From Chelatococcus sambhunathii (GTDB lineage: Bacteria; Pseudomonadota; Alphaproteobacteria; Rhizobiales; Beijerinckiaceae), in the NCBI RefSeq assembly GCF_001418005.1, contig NZ_LIOL01000011.1:1-64000 (forward strand): a stretch of DNA of 64,000 nucleotides, given 5' to 3'. Of this stretch, positions 47,569 to 56,833 are shown in pieces. The notes beneath the pieces are model-generated. The model ran no database searches. It was not told the origin of the DNA and was given only the letters and a program-made list of their open reading frames with translations. Every line of letters starts with the position of its first letter. Position 1 is the stretch's first letter. Position numbers and translations under genes: made by a program.

Positions 47569-47973
47569 ATGATCATCGGCATCGGCTCCGACCTCTGCGA
47601 CATCCGGCGTATCGAGCGCTCGCTCGCGCGCTTCGGCGAGCGCTTCACCCATCGCGTCTACACCGAGGGCGAGCGCGCGAAGAGCGACCGGCGGGCGGCG
47701 CGGGCCGCCTCCTATGCGCGGCGTTTCGCCGCCAAGGAGGCCTGCGCCAAGGCGCTGGGCACGGGCATGCGGCTCGGCGTCTTCTGGCGCGACATGGAGG
47801 TGGTCAACCTGCCCGGCGGGCGCCCCACCATGCGCCTGACCGGCGGCGCGCTGAAGCGGCTCGAGGAGATGACCCCGCCCGGCCACGAGGCCGTGGTGCA
47901 CGTCTCGCTGACGGACGACCCGCCGCTGGCGCAGGCCTTCGTCATCATCGAGGCGCTGGCGCGGCCGGGTTGA
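47569..47973 (+). CDS. acpS: Holo-[acyl-carrier-protein] synthase
   Basis: Transfers 4'-phosphopantetheine from CoA to apo-ACP. The 134-aa protein has the two AcpS motifs [13 protein letters not shown] (metal-binding Asp8) and [14 protein letters not shown], and a C-terminal [17 protein letters not shown]. It is followed by 210 bases without a gene before lepB. Confidence 0.95.
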   Translation: MIIGIGSDLCDIRRIERSLARFGERFTHRVYTEGERAKSDRRAARAASYARRFAAKEACAKALGTGMRLGVFWRDMEVVNLPGGRPTMRLTGGALKRLEEMTPPGHEAVVHVSLTDDPPLAQAFVIIEALARPG

Positions 47974-48183
47974 TCGTGCCACGCTCGCGCCGCAATCACA
48001 TCCGCTATGGCCTGCGCGGGTTCGCGTTGCGGCGCGGAGGCGTATCGGCTAGACCGCAACGGATTCTTTGAACAGGCGCGGCCTGCGGCGGGCTTTCCGC
48101 CGGCCGTCCCGCGCAATGGTTGGAGCCGCTCCACGTGGCGTCGGAAACGTGGTCCGGTGAGGGTTCCCGAAAAGGCACGATCG

Positions 48184-48954
48184 ATGGACGAGGCGCGCGT
48201 GGACGAAACGAAGAAGAAAGCCGAGCAGGGCGGCATTCTCGAGACGGTCAAGGTCATCGTCCAGGCGCTGCTGATCGCCCTCGTGGTGCGCACCTTCCTG
48301 TTCCAGCCCTTCAACATTCCCTCGGGCTCGCTGATCCCGACCCTGCTGATCGGCGACTATCTCTTCGTCTCCAAATATTCCTACGGCTATTCGCGCTATT
48401 CCTTCCCCTTCGGACCGCCGCTGTTCTCCGGCCGAATCTTCGGTTCCGAGCCCAAGCGCGGCGACATCGCCGTCTTCAAGCTGCCGAAGGACAATTCGAC
48501 CGACTACATCAAGCGCGTCGTCGGCCTGCCGGGCGACACCATCCAGATGATCGATGGCGTGCTGCACATCAACGGCGAGGCGGTGAAGCGCGAACGCATC
48601 GGCAATTACGTCACGCAGGATTCCTGGGGTCGCGACATCGAGGTGCCGATGTACCGCGAAACGTTGCCCGGCGGCACGAGCCATGTCGTCATCGAACGCG
48701 ACGGCGACCGCGGCTACTGGGACAACACCTATGTCTACAAGGTGCAGCCCGGCCATTACTTCATGATGGGCGACAACCGCGACAATTCCACCGACAGCCG
48801 CGACGAGAACGCCGTCGGCCAGGTGCCCTTCGAGAATCTCGTCGGCCGCGCCGAAATCATCTTCTTCTCCATCGGGGAGGGAAGCGCCGGCTGGAAGGTG
48901 TGGGAATGGCCGTGGACCGTGCGCTGGGAGCGCATCTTCAACCCGGTGAAGTGA
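48184..48954 (+). CDS. lepB: Signal peptidase I
   Basis: Inner-membrane serine protease that removes signal peptides of exported proteins. The 256-aa protein has one N-terminal membrane helix (about 20-38), catalytic Ser in FNIPSGSLIPTLLIGDYLFV, catalytic Lys in DYIKRVVGLPGD and the box MMGDNRDNSTDSR. ATG 48184 is chosen with AAAGG upstream; the frame is open further 5' to 48007 but without family similarity. It is followed by rnc after 16 bases. Confidence 0.95.
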   Translation: MDEARVDETKKKAEQGGILETVKVIVQALLIALVVRTFLFQPFNIPSGSLIPTLLIGDYLFVSKYSYGYSRYSFPFGPPLFSGRIFGSEPKRGDIAVFKLPKDNSTDYIKRVVGLPGDTIQMIDGVLHINGEAVKRERIGNYVTQDSWGRDIEVPMYRETLPGGTSHVVIERDGDRGYWDNTYVYKVQPGHYFMMGDNRDNSTDSRDENAVGQVPFENLVGRAEIIFFSIGEGSAGWKVWEWPWTVRWERIFNPVK

Positions 48955-48970
48955 AAGACGGTGCACTGAC

Positions 48971-49678
48971 TTGGGCCGCAAATCCGCCGATACCGCCGCG
49001 CTCGAAGCGCAGCTTGCCTATTCCTTCACCGACAAGGATCTCCTGAAGCGTGCGCTGACCCATGTCAGCGCCTCGCCCTCCGACAAGACGCGCTCCTACC
49101 AGCGTCTCGAGTTCCTGGGCGACAGGGTGCTCGGCCTGTCGGTCGCCGACATGCTGCTCGCCGCCTTCCCGGCGGCGGAGGAGGGCGAGCTGTCGCGCCG
49201 CCTCGCCGAGCTCGTGCGCAAGGAGAGCTGCGCCGAAGTCGCCCTCGCCTGGGACGTGGGGCCGCACCTGCACCTCGGCGACGGCGAAGTTTCCTCCGGG
49301 GCGCGGCGCAACCGTGCTATCCTTGCCGACGTGTGCGAGGCCATCGTCGGCGCGGTCTTCCTCGATGGGGGCTATGCCGCGGCGCGCGCGCTGGTCGAGC
49401 GGGCCTTCGCGGCGCGCCTCCACGCCCCGCGCCGCCCCCTGCGCGACGCCAAGACGGCGCTGCAGGAGTGGGCGCAGGGGCGCGGCCTGCCGGCGCCTAC
49501 CTATGAGCTCGTCGAGCGTTCCGGGCCGGACCATGCGCCCGAGTTCGTCGTCGGTGTCAATGTCGAGGGCATGGCGCAGGCGCAAGGGCGCGGCACGGCC
49601 AAGCGCAACGCCGAGCAGGCGGCGGCCGAGGCCTTCCTGCTGCGCGAGAGGATCTGGACGGTGAACCAGGATGTCTGA
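48971..49678 (+). CDS. rnc: Ribonuclease III
   Basis: Double-strand RNA endonuclease for rRNA and mRNA processing. The 235-aa protein has the nuclease domain (about 10-145) with RLEFLGDRVLGLSVADMLL and the catalytic DVCEAIVGAVFLDGG, and a C-terminal dsRNA-binding domain (about 158-225, GRGTAKRNAEQAAAEAFL). The start is TTG 48971, the only start in frame that gives a normal N-terminus. It overlaps era by eight bases. Confidence 0.95.
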   Translation: MGRKSADTAALEAQLAYSFTDKDLLKRALTHVSASPSDKTRSYQRLEFLGDRVLGLSVADMLLAAFPAAEEGELSRRLAELVRKESCAEVALAWDVGPHLHLGDGEVSSGARRNRAILADVCEAIVGAVFLDGGYAAARALVERAFAARLHAPRRPLRDAKTALQEWAQGRGLPAPTYELVERSGPDHAPEFVVGVNVEGMAQAQGRGTAKRNAEQAAAEAFLLRERIWTVNQDV

Positions 49679-50621
49679 CGAGAACGCCGGCGGAAACGCC
49701 GCAGAAAACGCTTCTCCGGCAGGCGAGGCGACGCGCTGCGGCTTCGTGGCCCTGATCGGCGCACCAAATGCCGGCAAGTCGACGCTCGTCAACGCCCTCG
49801 TCGGCACCAAGGTGTCTATCGTCTCGCGCAAGGTGCAGACGACGCGCGCCCTCGTGCGTGGCATCGCGCTCGAAGGCGAGAGTCAGGTCATCTTCGTCGA
49901 TACGCCGGGCATTTTCAGGCCCAAGCGCCGGCTCGACCGCGCCATGGTGACCTCGGCCTGGGGCGGGGCGGGGGATGCGGATGTCGTCTGCCTCCTCATC
50001 GACGCGCGCAAGGGCCTCGACGATGAGAGCGAGGCCATCCTGGGCAAGCTCGCGGACATTCGCCAGCCGAAGGTGCTCATTCTCAACAAGGTCGACCTGG
50101 TGCAGAAGGAGAAGCTGCTTCATCTCGCCGCTGACATCAACGCCCGCCAGCCCTTCGCCGAGACCTTCATGGTCTCGGCGCTGTCCGGCAGCGGCGTCGC
50201 CGGCATGCGCGCCAAGCTCGCCGCCATGATGCCGCCGGGGCCCTGGCTGTACCCGGAAGACCAGGTGTCGGACGCGCCGTTGCGCATGCTGGCGGCCGAG
50301 ATCACGCGCGAGAAGCTGTTCGAGCGGCTGCACGACGAACTGCCCTATTCCTCGACCGTCGAGACCGAGCAGTGGCAAGAGATGAAGGACGGCTCGGTGC
50401 GCATCGAGCAGACCATCTATGTGGAGCGCGAAAGCCAGCGCAAGATCGTGCTCGGCAGGGGTGGCCAGACCATCAAGACCATCGGCTCGCTCGCCCGGTC
50501 GGAGATCGCCGAGGTTGCCGAGACGAAGGTGCACCTGTTCCTCTTCGTCAAGGTGCGCGAGAATTGGAGTGACGATCCCGCCCGCTACCGCGAGATGGGG
50601 CTGGAGTTTCCGAAGGGCTGA
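49671..50621 (+). CDS. era: GTPase Era
   Basis: Ribosome-assembly GTPase that binds the 3' end of 16S rRNA. The 316-aa protein has the P-loop [12 protein letters not shown], switch DTPGIFRPKRRLD, NKVD and a C-terminal KH domain with VERESQRKIVLGRGGQTIKT. It overlaps the end of rnc and is followed by recO after 30 bases. Confidence 0.96.
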   Translation: MSDENAGGNAAENASPAGEATRCGFVALIGAPNAGKSTLVNALVGTKVSIVSRKVQTTRALVRGIALEGESQVIFVDTPGIFRPKRRLDRAMVTSAWGGAGDADVVCLLIDARKGLDDESEAILGKLADIRQPKVLILNKVDLVQKEKLLHLAADINARQPFAETFMVSALSGSGVAGMRAKLAAMMPPGPWLYPEDQVSDAPLRMLAAEITREKLFERLHDELPYSSTVETEQWQEMKDGSVRIEQTIYVERESQRKIVLGRGGQTIKTIGSLARSEIAEVAETKVHLFLFVKVRENWSDDPARYREMGLEFPKG

Positions 50622-50651
50622 GCCCCGCCGGGCGTGCCATCCGGGTGAGCC

Positions 50652-51386
50652 ATGGAATGGCAGGACGAAGGCATCGTGCTCGGCGCCAGGCGCCACGGCG
50701 AGGCCAATGTCATCCTCGAGCTGATGACGGCGGCGCACGGCCGCCACATGGGCCTCGTGCGCGGCGGGCGCTCGCGCCGCCTGCAGCCCGTCCTGCAGCC
50801 GGGCAATAGCGTCGCCGTCGTCTGGCGCGCCCGCATCGAGGAACACCTCGGCCTCTATGCGGTGGAGGCGACGGCCATCCGCGCCGCCCGTTTCATCGCA
50901 TCCCCGCTCGCGCTTCACGGCCTCGGCACCCTGACGGCCCTGCTGCGCCTGATGCCGGAACGCGACCCGCATCCCGGCCTCTACGAGGCGCTGACCGTGC
51001 TCATGGAGCACATGGACGACCCCGCCATCGCCCCGGCGCTCATCGTGCGTTTCGAACTGGCGGTGCTTGCAGGGCTCGGTTTCGGCCTCGACCTTTCGAG
51101 TTGCGCCGCCACCGGCAGCACGCAGGAACTCGTCTATGTCTCGCCGAAATCGGGCCGTGCCGTCTCGCGCACCGCCGGCGAGCCCTACGGTGACCGGCTG
51201 TTGCCGCTGCCCTCCTTCCTGCGCGAGGGCGGCCTCGTCGACACGATCGGCGTCCGCGACGTGCTCGCCGGCTTCCAGCTGACGGGGCTCTTCTTCGCCC
51301 GCCACGTCTACGAGCCGCGCGGCCTTGCCGAGCCGGATGCCCGCCGGCGCCTGATCGAGTTTCTCGCGCGCGGCGAGGCGACCTGA
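50652..51386 (+). CDS. recO: DNA repair protein RecO
   Basis: Recombination mediator that loads RecA on gaps together with RecR. The 244-aa protein has the N-terminal OB fold ([32 protein letters not shown]) and a helical C-terminal part ([34 protein letters not shown]). The zinc-finger cysteines of some RecO proteins are reduced here to a single CAATG-like site. It belongs to the rnc-era-recO block. Confidence 0.94.
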   Translation: MEWQDEGIVLGARRHGEANVILELMTAAHGRHMGLVRGGRSRRLQPVLQPGNSVAVVWRARIEEHLGLYAVEATAIRAARFIASPLALHGLGTLTALLRLMPERDPHPGLYEALTVLMEHMDDPAIAPALIVRFELAVLAGLGFGLDLSSCAATGSTQELVYVSPKSGRAVSRTAGEPYGDRLLPLPSFLREGGLVDTIGVRDVLAGFQLTGLFFARHVYEPRGLAEPDARRRLIEFLARGEAT

Positions 51387-51525
51387 CGGAATCCGCTCCC
51401 CGCTCGCGGGAACACGGAGCGACGTCGCCTCGTTCCGCGAAGCACGGCTGCCGCAACCTGGACCCCCGTCGCACTTGCGGTGCGGCGCCATGTTCGCTAC
51501 CCGTTCCCCGAGAGAGGAATTGGGA

Positions 51526-53772
51526 ATGGGCAAGCCTGTCGATCCGCCGTCCGGTGGCAGCATCGAGAACATCAATCTCAAGGACGCGCTCGAGGAGCGC
51601 TACCTCGCCTATGCGCTGTCCACCATCATGCACCGGGCGCTGCCCGATGCCCGCGATGGCCTGAAGCCGGTCCACCGGCGCATCCTCTACGGCATGCGCC
51701 TCCTGAGGCTCGATCCCGGCGCCGCCTTCAAGAAGTCTGCCCGCGTCGTCGGCGACGTCATGGGTCAGTTCCACCCGCACGGTGACCAGGCGATCTACGA
51801 TGCGCTTGTGCGCCTCGCGCAGGATTTCGCCCAGCGCTACCCGCTGATCGAGGGGCAGGGCAACTTCGGCAATATCGACGGCGATAACGCGGCTGCCATG
51901 CGCTACACCGAGGCGCGCATGACGGAGGTGGCGCGCCTCCTGCTGCAAGGCATCGACGAGGACGCCGTCGATTTCCGCGACACCTACGACGAGGCCAACC
52001 GCGAGCCCATCGTCCTGCCGGCAGCCTTCCCGAACCTCCTCGCCAACGGCAGCCAGGGCATCGCCGTCGGCATGGCGACATCGATCCCGCCGCACAATGT
52101 CGCCGAGCTGTGCGATGCCGCGCTCTACCTTATCGGCCATCCGCGCGCGTCTTCGGAGCAGCTCCTCACCTTCGTCCAGGGGCCGGACCTCCCGACCGGC
52201 GGCATCATCGTCGACGGGCGCGAATCGATCCTCGACGCCTACCGCACCGGCCGCGGCTCCTTCCGCGTGCGGGCACGCTGGGAGAAGGAGGATACCGGCC
52301 GCGGCGGCTGGGTCGCCGTCGTCACCGAGATTCCCTACGGCGTCGCCAAGGCACGCCTCATCGAGAAGATCGCGGAGCTGCTGCAGGAGCGGAAGCTGCC
52401 GCTCCTCGCCGACGTGCGGGACGAATCGGCCGAGGACGTGCGCATCGTGCTCGAGCCGCGCGCCCGCACCGTCGATCCCGTCCTCCTGATGGAATCGCTC
52501 TTCCGGCTCACCGATCTCGAGAGCCGCGTGCCGCTCAACATGAACGTGCTGACGGCCGGCCAAGTGCCGCGCGTGCTCGGCTTGGCCGAGGCGCTGCGCG
52601 AGTGGCTCGACCACCGCCGCGAGGTGCTGCTGCGCCGTTCGCGCCACCGCCTCGGCGAGATCGAGCGCCGGCTCGAGATCCTCGGCGGCCTGCTCATCGT
52701 CTATCTCGACCTCGACAAGGTGATCCGCATCATCCGCGAGGAGGACGAGCCGAAGGCCGAGCTGATGAAGGTCTTCTCCCTCACCGAGGTGCAGGCCGAC
52801 GCCATCCTCAATACCCGGCTGCGCTCCCTGCGCAAGCTCGAGGAGATGGAGCTGCGCAAGGAGTTCGACGAACTCACTGCCGAAAAGAGCAGCATCGAGG
52901 AACTCGTCGCCTCCGAGGACAAGCAGTGGAAGACGGTGGCCTGGGAGGTCCGCGAGGTCAAAAAGACCTTCGGGCCCGAGACCCCGCTGGGGCGCCGCCG
53001 CACCACCTTCGCCGAGGCGCCGGAGGCGGCCATCATCGACCTTACGGAGGCCATGGTCGAGCGCGAGCCCGTCACGGTCGTCCTCTCCGAGAAGGGCTGG
53101 ATCCGGGCGCTCAAGGGCCACGTGGCCGATTTCTCGACCCTGCAGTTCAAGGGCGACGACGCCCTCAAGGTAGCCTTCCACACGGAGACGACGGCCAAGA
53201 TCCTGGTGCTCGCCAGCAACGGCAAGGTGTTCACGCTCGAGGCGTCGAAGCTGCCCGGCGGGCGCGGCTTCGGCGATCCGGTGCGCCTGATGGCCGATCT
53301 CGACGAGGGCGCGGATATCGTCGGCGCCTTCCCGTATCGGCCGGAGACGAAGCTGCTGCTGGTGTCGAGCGAGGGGCGCGGCTTCGTTGCCGCGGCCGAT
53401 ACCGTCGTCGCCAACACCCGCAAGGGCAAGCAGGTGCTCAACGTCTCCGCACCCTACAAGGCCGCCGCCTGCGTGCCGGCGGAGGGCGACCATGTCGCCA
53501 TCGTCGGCGAGAATCGCAAGCTCCTGGCCTTCCCTCTCGCGCAGGTGGCCGAGATGGCGCGCGGCCGCGGCGTGCGCCTGCAGAAATACAAGGATGGCGG
53601 CCTGTCGGACGTGAAGGTTTTCGCCCTCGCCGAGGGTCTGACCTGGAAGGACACCTCCGGCCGCACCTGGACGGTGGCCGGCGACGACCTGAAGGACTGG
53701 CTCGGCAACCGCGGCGATGCCGGCCGCCTGCCGCCGAAGGGTTTTCCGCGCAACAACAGGTTCGGCGGCTGA
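51526..53772 (+). CDS. parC: DNA topoisomerase IV subunit A
   Basis: Cuts and passes DNA to unlink daughter chromosomes. The 748-aa protein starts with [20 protein letters not shown]. The active-site tyrosine is Tyr127 in AAMRYTEAR; the quinolone-interaction region is [13 protein letters not shown] (84-96). GyrA-type beta-pinwheel repeats fill about 500-735. ATG 51526 has AGAGAGGA seven bases upstream. The length and the lack of a GyrA-box QRRGGKG identify ParC and not GyrA. Confidence 0.95.
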   Translation: MGKPVDPPSGGSIENINLKDALEERYLAYALSTIMHRALPDARDGLKPVHRRILYGMRLLRLDPGAAFKKSARVVGDVMGQFHPHGDQAIYDALVRLAQDFAQRYPLIEGQGNFGNIDGDNAAAMRYTEARMTEVARLLLQGIDEDAVDFRDTYDEANREPIVLPAAFPNLLANGSQGIAVGMATSIPPHNVAELCDAALYLIGHPRASSEQLLTFVQGPDLPTGGIIVDGRESILDAYRTGRGSFRVRARWEKEDTGRGGWVAVVTEIPYGVAKARLIEKIAELLQERKLPLLADVRDESAEDVRIVLEPRARTVDPVLLMESLFRLTDLESRVPLNMNVLTAGQVPRVLGLAEALREWLDHRREVLLRRSRHRLGEIERRLEILGGLLIVYLDLDKVIRIIREEDEPKAELMKVFSLTEVQADAILNTRLRSLRKLEEMELRKEFDELTAEKSSIEELVASEDKQWKTVAWEVREVKKTFGPETPLGRRRTTFAEAPEAAIIDLTEAMVEREPVTVVLSEKGWIRALKGHVADFSTLQFKGDDALKVAFHTETTAKILVLASNGKVFTLEASKLPGGRGFGDPVRLMADLDEGADIVGAFPYRPETKLLLVSSEGRGFVAAADTVVANTRKGKQVLNVSAPYKAAACVPAEGDHVAIVGENRKLLAFPLAQVAEMARGRGVRLQKYKDGGLSDVKVFALAEGLTWKDTSGRTWTVAGDDLKDWLGNRGDAGRLPPKGFPRNNRFGG

Positions 53773-53784
53773 CGGGCAGCGAAG

Positions 53785-54537
53785 ATGCGCAGGTCGCGCC
53801 CCGTCAACCTGCCGGCGCCCTATCTGAAGCGCGTCGCGCTGGTGCCGGAGAAGGTCGGCGACTGGGCGGCCTATCCCTTCTGCCTGCCGATGTTCCGGAA
53901 GCGGGAATTCGAGATCGCCTTCACCCATCCCGTCACCGTCATCGTGGGCGAGAACGGGGTGGGCAAGTCGACGCTGCTCGAGGGCATCGCCGTCAAGGCC
54001 GGCTTCGGCCATTTCGGCGGCGCGACCGGCCACCGGCTCGGCAGCCACGACGACGAGGCGACGCTTGCCGACGCGCTCGCGCTCTCCTGGCTGCCGCGCA
54101 TCACGCGCGGCTATTTCTTTCGCGCCGAGACCTTCTTCTCCCTCGTGCGCTACATGGTCGAGGCCGCGAAGGAGCCGCTGAGCGGCCCGCCGCCCGACTG
54201 GCTGGAGATGTCGCACGGCGAGGGCTTCCTCGCCTTCTTCCGCGAGCGCTGCGCGGGGCAGGGCGTCTATTTCTTCGACGAGCCGGAATCGGCCCTCTCG
54301 CCTTCGCGGCAGATCGAGTTCATGAAGATCCTGCGCGCCATGGAGCGGTCCGGCCGCTGCCAGGTGGTCATCGCCACCCACGCGCCGCTCCTCATGGCCT
54401 ATCCGGGCGCCGACCTCAGGATGCTCACCCGCGCCGGCCTGTTCCCGACGCGCATCGAGGACACGGACCATTTCCGGGTCCTGCGCGAGTTCTTCCTCGA
54501 CCCCGAGCTTTTCGTCGATTCGATGCTGGACGAGTGA
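53785..54537 (+). CDS. AAA/ABC-type ATPase of unknown role
   Basis: 250-aa soluble ATPase. Walker A is GENGVGKST at about 55-63; FDEPESALSPSRQIEFM at about 168-184 is an ABC-type Walker B and D-loop; VIATHAPLLMA carries the switch histidine. There is no transmembrane part and no ABC permease next to it. The arrangement matches the AAA_21/AAA_23 predicted ATPases related to RecF and SMC heads. It starts 12 bases after parC and may be co-transcribed. Function unknown. Confidence 0.88.
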   Translation: MRRSRPVNLPAPYLKRVALVPEKVGDWAAYPFCLPMFRKREFEIAFTHPVTVIVGENGVGKSTLLEGIAVKAGFGHFGGATGHRLGSHDDEATLADALALSWLPRITRGYFFRAETFFSLVRYMVEAAKEPLSGPPPDWLEMSHGEGFLAFFRERCAGQGVYFFDEPESALSPSRQIEFMKILRAMERSGRCQVVIATHAPLLMAYPGADLRMLTRAGLFPTRIEDTDHFRVLREFFLDPELFVDSMLDE

Positions 54538-54551
54538 AGGCGGGGGCGGGG

Positions 54552-55105
54552 CTGAAGAGCGTGGCACAACCTCTGCGCCCGTCATGGCCGGCTCGTCCCG
54601 GCCATCCACGCCTTCCAACCCTGCGCGAGCGTGAACGGCGTGGATGCCCGCGACAAGCGCGGGCATGACGGCGGAGACGGTTACGCAAATGGAACGGGAA
54701 GAGTGAGGCACAACCTCCCCGGTTCGTCATGGCCGGGCTTGTCCCGGCCATCCACGCCTTTCAGCCTTGCGCGAGCGTGGACGGCGTGGATGCCCGCGAC
54801 GAGCGCGGGCATGACGGCGGGGACGGTTACGCAAATGGACCGGGAAGAGCGTGGCGCAATCTCTCCGCCCGTCATGGCCGGGCTCGTCCCGCCCATCCAC
54901 GCCTTTCAGCCTTGCGCGAGCGTCACGGCGTGGATGCCCGCGACGAGCGCGGGCATGACAGTGGAGACGGCTGCGCAAAGGAAGCGGGAAGAGCGCGGCA
55001 CAACCTCCCCGCCCGTCTTGGCCGGGCTTGTCCCGGCCATCCACGCCTTTCACCCCTGCACGAGCGTGGACGGCGTGGATGCCCGCGACAAGCGCGGGTA
55101 TGACG
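54552..55105. repeat. Four tandem copies of a ~145-bp palindromic repeat unit
   Basis: The hairpin GTCATGGCCGGGCTTGTCCC recurs at 54581, 54726, 54871 and 55015, spaced 145, 145 and 144 bases. Each unit has a left hairpin (GGCCGGGCTTGTCCCGGCC), ATCCACGCC, a spacer such as TTTCAGCCTTGCGCGAGCG, GGCGTGGATGCCCGCGACAAG and GCGCGGGCATGACGG, then a linker (GGAGACGGTTACGCAAATGG, then GGGAAGAGCG). The linkers are repeated too, so the array grew by duplication of the whole unit and not by four separate insertions. Copies differ by scattered substitutions. It lies between the convergent ATPase and PKHD genes and holds no gene. Confidence 0.93.
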
Positions 55106-55201
55106 GCGGAAGCGGTGGAAACGGCGAAATGGCGGAGACGGGGGAAGCGGTTCGAAGGCCATGCGGCGGTGCTTCCCCATCCGCCGGCCGTGCCGGTTTC
55201 C

Positions 55202-55861
55202 TCAATCCTCCGCCCACATGCGTGTCAGGTTCGCGGCGCATTTCGCAAGCAGGTCATATTCCGGCGTTTTGCCGTGCTGTTCGAACAGCTGCGTGCGCGC
55301 GGTGTCGAGGTCGAAGAGCAACTCGCGCTGCGCCCCGTCCCGCACGTAGCTGCGTGCCCAGCCGACCGCCGCGAGGCGTTCGCCGGTTCGCACCGGCTCG
55401 ACCCGGTGCAGCGTCGTCGAGGGATAGGCGACGAGATGGCCGGCGGGCAGCTTGATCGCCTCCTCGCCCGCCGCGCTCTCGATGACGAGTTCGCCGCCCT
55501 CGTAGGTCTGCGGATCGGCGAGGAAGAGCGTGAAGGACACGTCCGTGCGCAGCCCGTGCATGATCGGGTTGTCGACATGCGTGCCATAGGCCCGGCCGGC
55601 GCCGTAGCGGCTGAAGAGGATCGGCGTCAGCGCCTTGGGCCGGACCGCCGCCGCAAAGACGGGATTGGCGAGGATGCGCGCCGAGATCCTCTCGCGCAGG
55701 CCCCGCACGGCCGCGCCCTCCCGCGCCTGCTCGTTGTCCTTGACGAGCCGGGCGCTGCGGCCCGCCGTCGCACGCCCGTCCTCGAAGCGCAGGTGGGCCA
55801 GTGCTGCGCGGATCTCCGTGAGGTCCTTCGCCGTCAGGACATCGCCGATGAGGACGAGCAT
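55202..55861 (-). CDS. PKHD-type Fe(II)/2-oxoglutarate dioxygenase (PiuC/YbiX family)
   Basis: 219-aa hydroxylase. The iron ligands are His95 and Asp97 (YGTHVDNPIMHG) and His152 (TTLHRVEPV), and ERLAAVGWARSYVRD contains the 2-oxoglutarate-binding arginine near the end of the fold. The family, PiuC/YbiX, is usually iron-repressed and linked to siderophore receptors; the substrate is unknown. ATG 55861 has GGAGGGATGG upstream. It is divergent from a periplasmic-protein/cytochrome peroxidase operon, with a long inverted repeat between them. Confidence 0.92.
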   Translation of the reverse strand: MLVLIGDVLTAKDLTEIRAALAHLRFEDGRATAGRSARLVKDNEQAREGAAVRGLRERISARILANPVFAAAVRPKALTPILFSRYGAGRAYGTHVDNPIMHGLRTDVSFTLFLADPQTYEGGELVIESAAGEEAIKLPAGHLVAYPSTTLHRVEPVRTGERLAAVGWARSYVRDGAQRELLFDLDTARTQLFEQHGKTPEYDLLAKCAANLTRMWAED

Positions 55862-55917
55862 CTTCCATCCCTCCATTGACCGGACCAGCCATAGCATCTA
55901 GCTAAGGTCATGAAAAT

Positions 55918-55949
55918 GAATAGGAATTTTAATTGTAACAATTCCATTC
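55918..55949. promoter_or_regulatory. Long AT-rich inverted repeat between the PKHD gene and the cytochrome peroxidase operon
   Basis: GAATAGGAATT (55918-55928) and AATTCCATTC (55940-55949) form an inverted repeat around an 11-base centre (TTAATTGTAAC). It stands out from the high-GC surroundings and lies between two divergent starts (55861 and 55969). Given the neighbours, an iron-responsive regulator (Irr, RirA or Fur type) is the natural candidate; which one binds cannot be told. Confidence 0.65.
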
Positions 55950-55968
55950 TCGGATCTGGAGACCAGCC

Positions 55969-56826
55969 ATGATCAAGTCGAGGAAAGTCTGGGTCGGCCT
56001 CGGTGCGGCCGTGCTCGCCGGCACCGGCGTCGGCGCCCCCGCCGAGGCGCAGCCGCTGGCACGCGGCATCGAGCAGGCGGCGCCCGGCGAGGCGTCGGCG
56101 GCTCGCCATCTCGTCCTGCGCGTGACGGAGAGCCATGCCGGCCATGCCCCGGCTGGGGATGGCGAAGGCGAGGGCGGCGGTGCCCAGCTGGCGCCGGACC
56201 TGCGCCTGACGCGCGATCTCGCCCTCATCAGCGGCCATCTGACCGTGGGCAACGAGTTGGTCGAGGCGGGGCGCTGGAGCGAGGCGATGGTGCATTTCCT
56301 CCACCCGGCGGAGGAGCTCTACGGCGGCATCGCCGGCGATCTCAAGAGCTTCGGCATCCCGCCCTTCGCCGCGGCCCTCAAGGTGCTCGCCCAGACGGTG
56401 AAGGCGCAGAAGCAGGAGGCCTACGAGGGGGCGCTGAAGACGGTGCGCGAGCGCCTCGCCACCGCCGACGCGGCGGTGAAGGCGAAGACCGCCGACTGGC
56501 CGGGCCTGACGCTCGATGCCGTGCTCGAGGTGCTCAACACCGCCGGCGAGGAATACGAAGCGGCCATCGAGGACGGCAAGTTCAAGCTCGTCGTCGAGTA
56601 TCAGGATTCGCGCGGCTTCATCCTTCAGGCCGAGCAGATGCTGGCGGCCGTCGCGCCCGACCTCGAGAAGAAGAACGCCGGGGCCTATGCCGCCCTGCAG
56701 CGCGAGCTGGGCGAGTTGAAGAAGGCCTGGCCCCATGCGGTCGCGCCGGACAAGCCGGTGCTCGACGTCTCAGAGGTGCTCGGGCTCATCGCCAAGGCCG
56801 AGATCGAGATCGGCAAGCTGATGTGA
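55969..56826 (+). CDS. Exported protein of unknown function upstream of the cytochrome peroxidase
   Basis: 285-aa protein with an N-terminal signal peptide (about residues 1-28, VWVGLGAAVLAGTGVGAPAE). The mature part has a short His/Gly-rich stretch (ESHAGHAPAGDGEGEGGG, about 54-71) and then long amphipathic helices (RDLALISGHLTVGNELVEAG through the end). The H(x)GH and E-rich helices could bind metal, but I do not recognise a named family. It is followed eight bases later by the peroxidase-cupredoxin gene, so the two probably act together in the periplasm. Confidence 0.8.
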   Translation: MIKSRKVWVGLGAAVLAGTGVGAPAEAQPLARGIEQAAPGEASAARHLVLRVTESHAGHAPAGDGEGEGGGAQLAPDLRLTRDLALISGHLTVGNELVEAGRWSEAMVHFLHPAEELYGGIAGDLKSFGIPPFAAALKVLAQTVKAQKQEAYEGALKTVRERLATADAAVKAKTADWPGLTLDAVLEVLNTAGEEYEAAIEDGKFKLVVEYQDSRGFILQAEQMLAAVAPDLEKKNAGAYAALQRELGELKKAWPHAVAPDKPVLDVSEVLGLIAKAEIEIGKLM

Positions 56827-56833
56827 GCGATTG

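Noticed and set aside
51040-54711. 1223-codon open frame on the minus strand opposite recO, parC and the ATPase gene
   Set aside because: It is antisense to three well-identified genes, has no recognisable domain and has the Arg/Ala/Glu-rich composition typical of shadow frames in high-GC DNA.
54552-55105. CRISPR array
   Set aside because: Repeat units are about 90 bp with equally repeated linkers of about 55 bp; there are no unique spacers and no cas genes.
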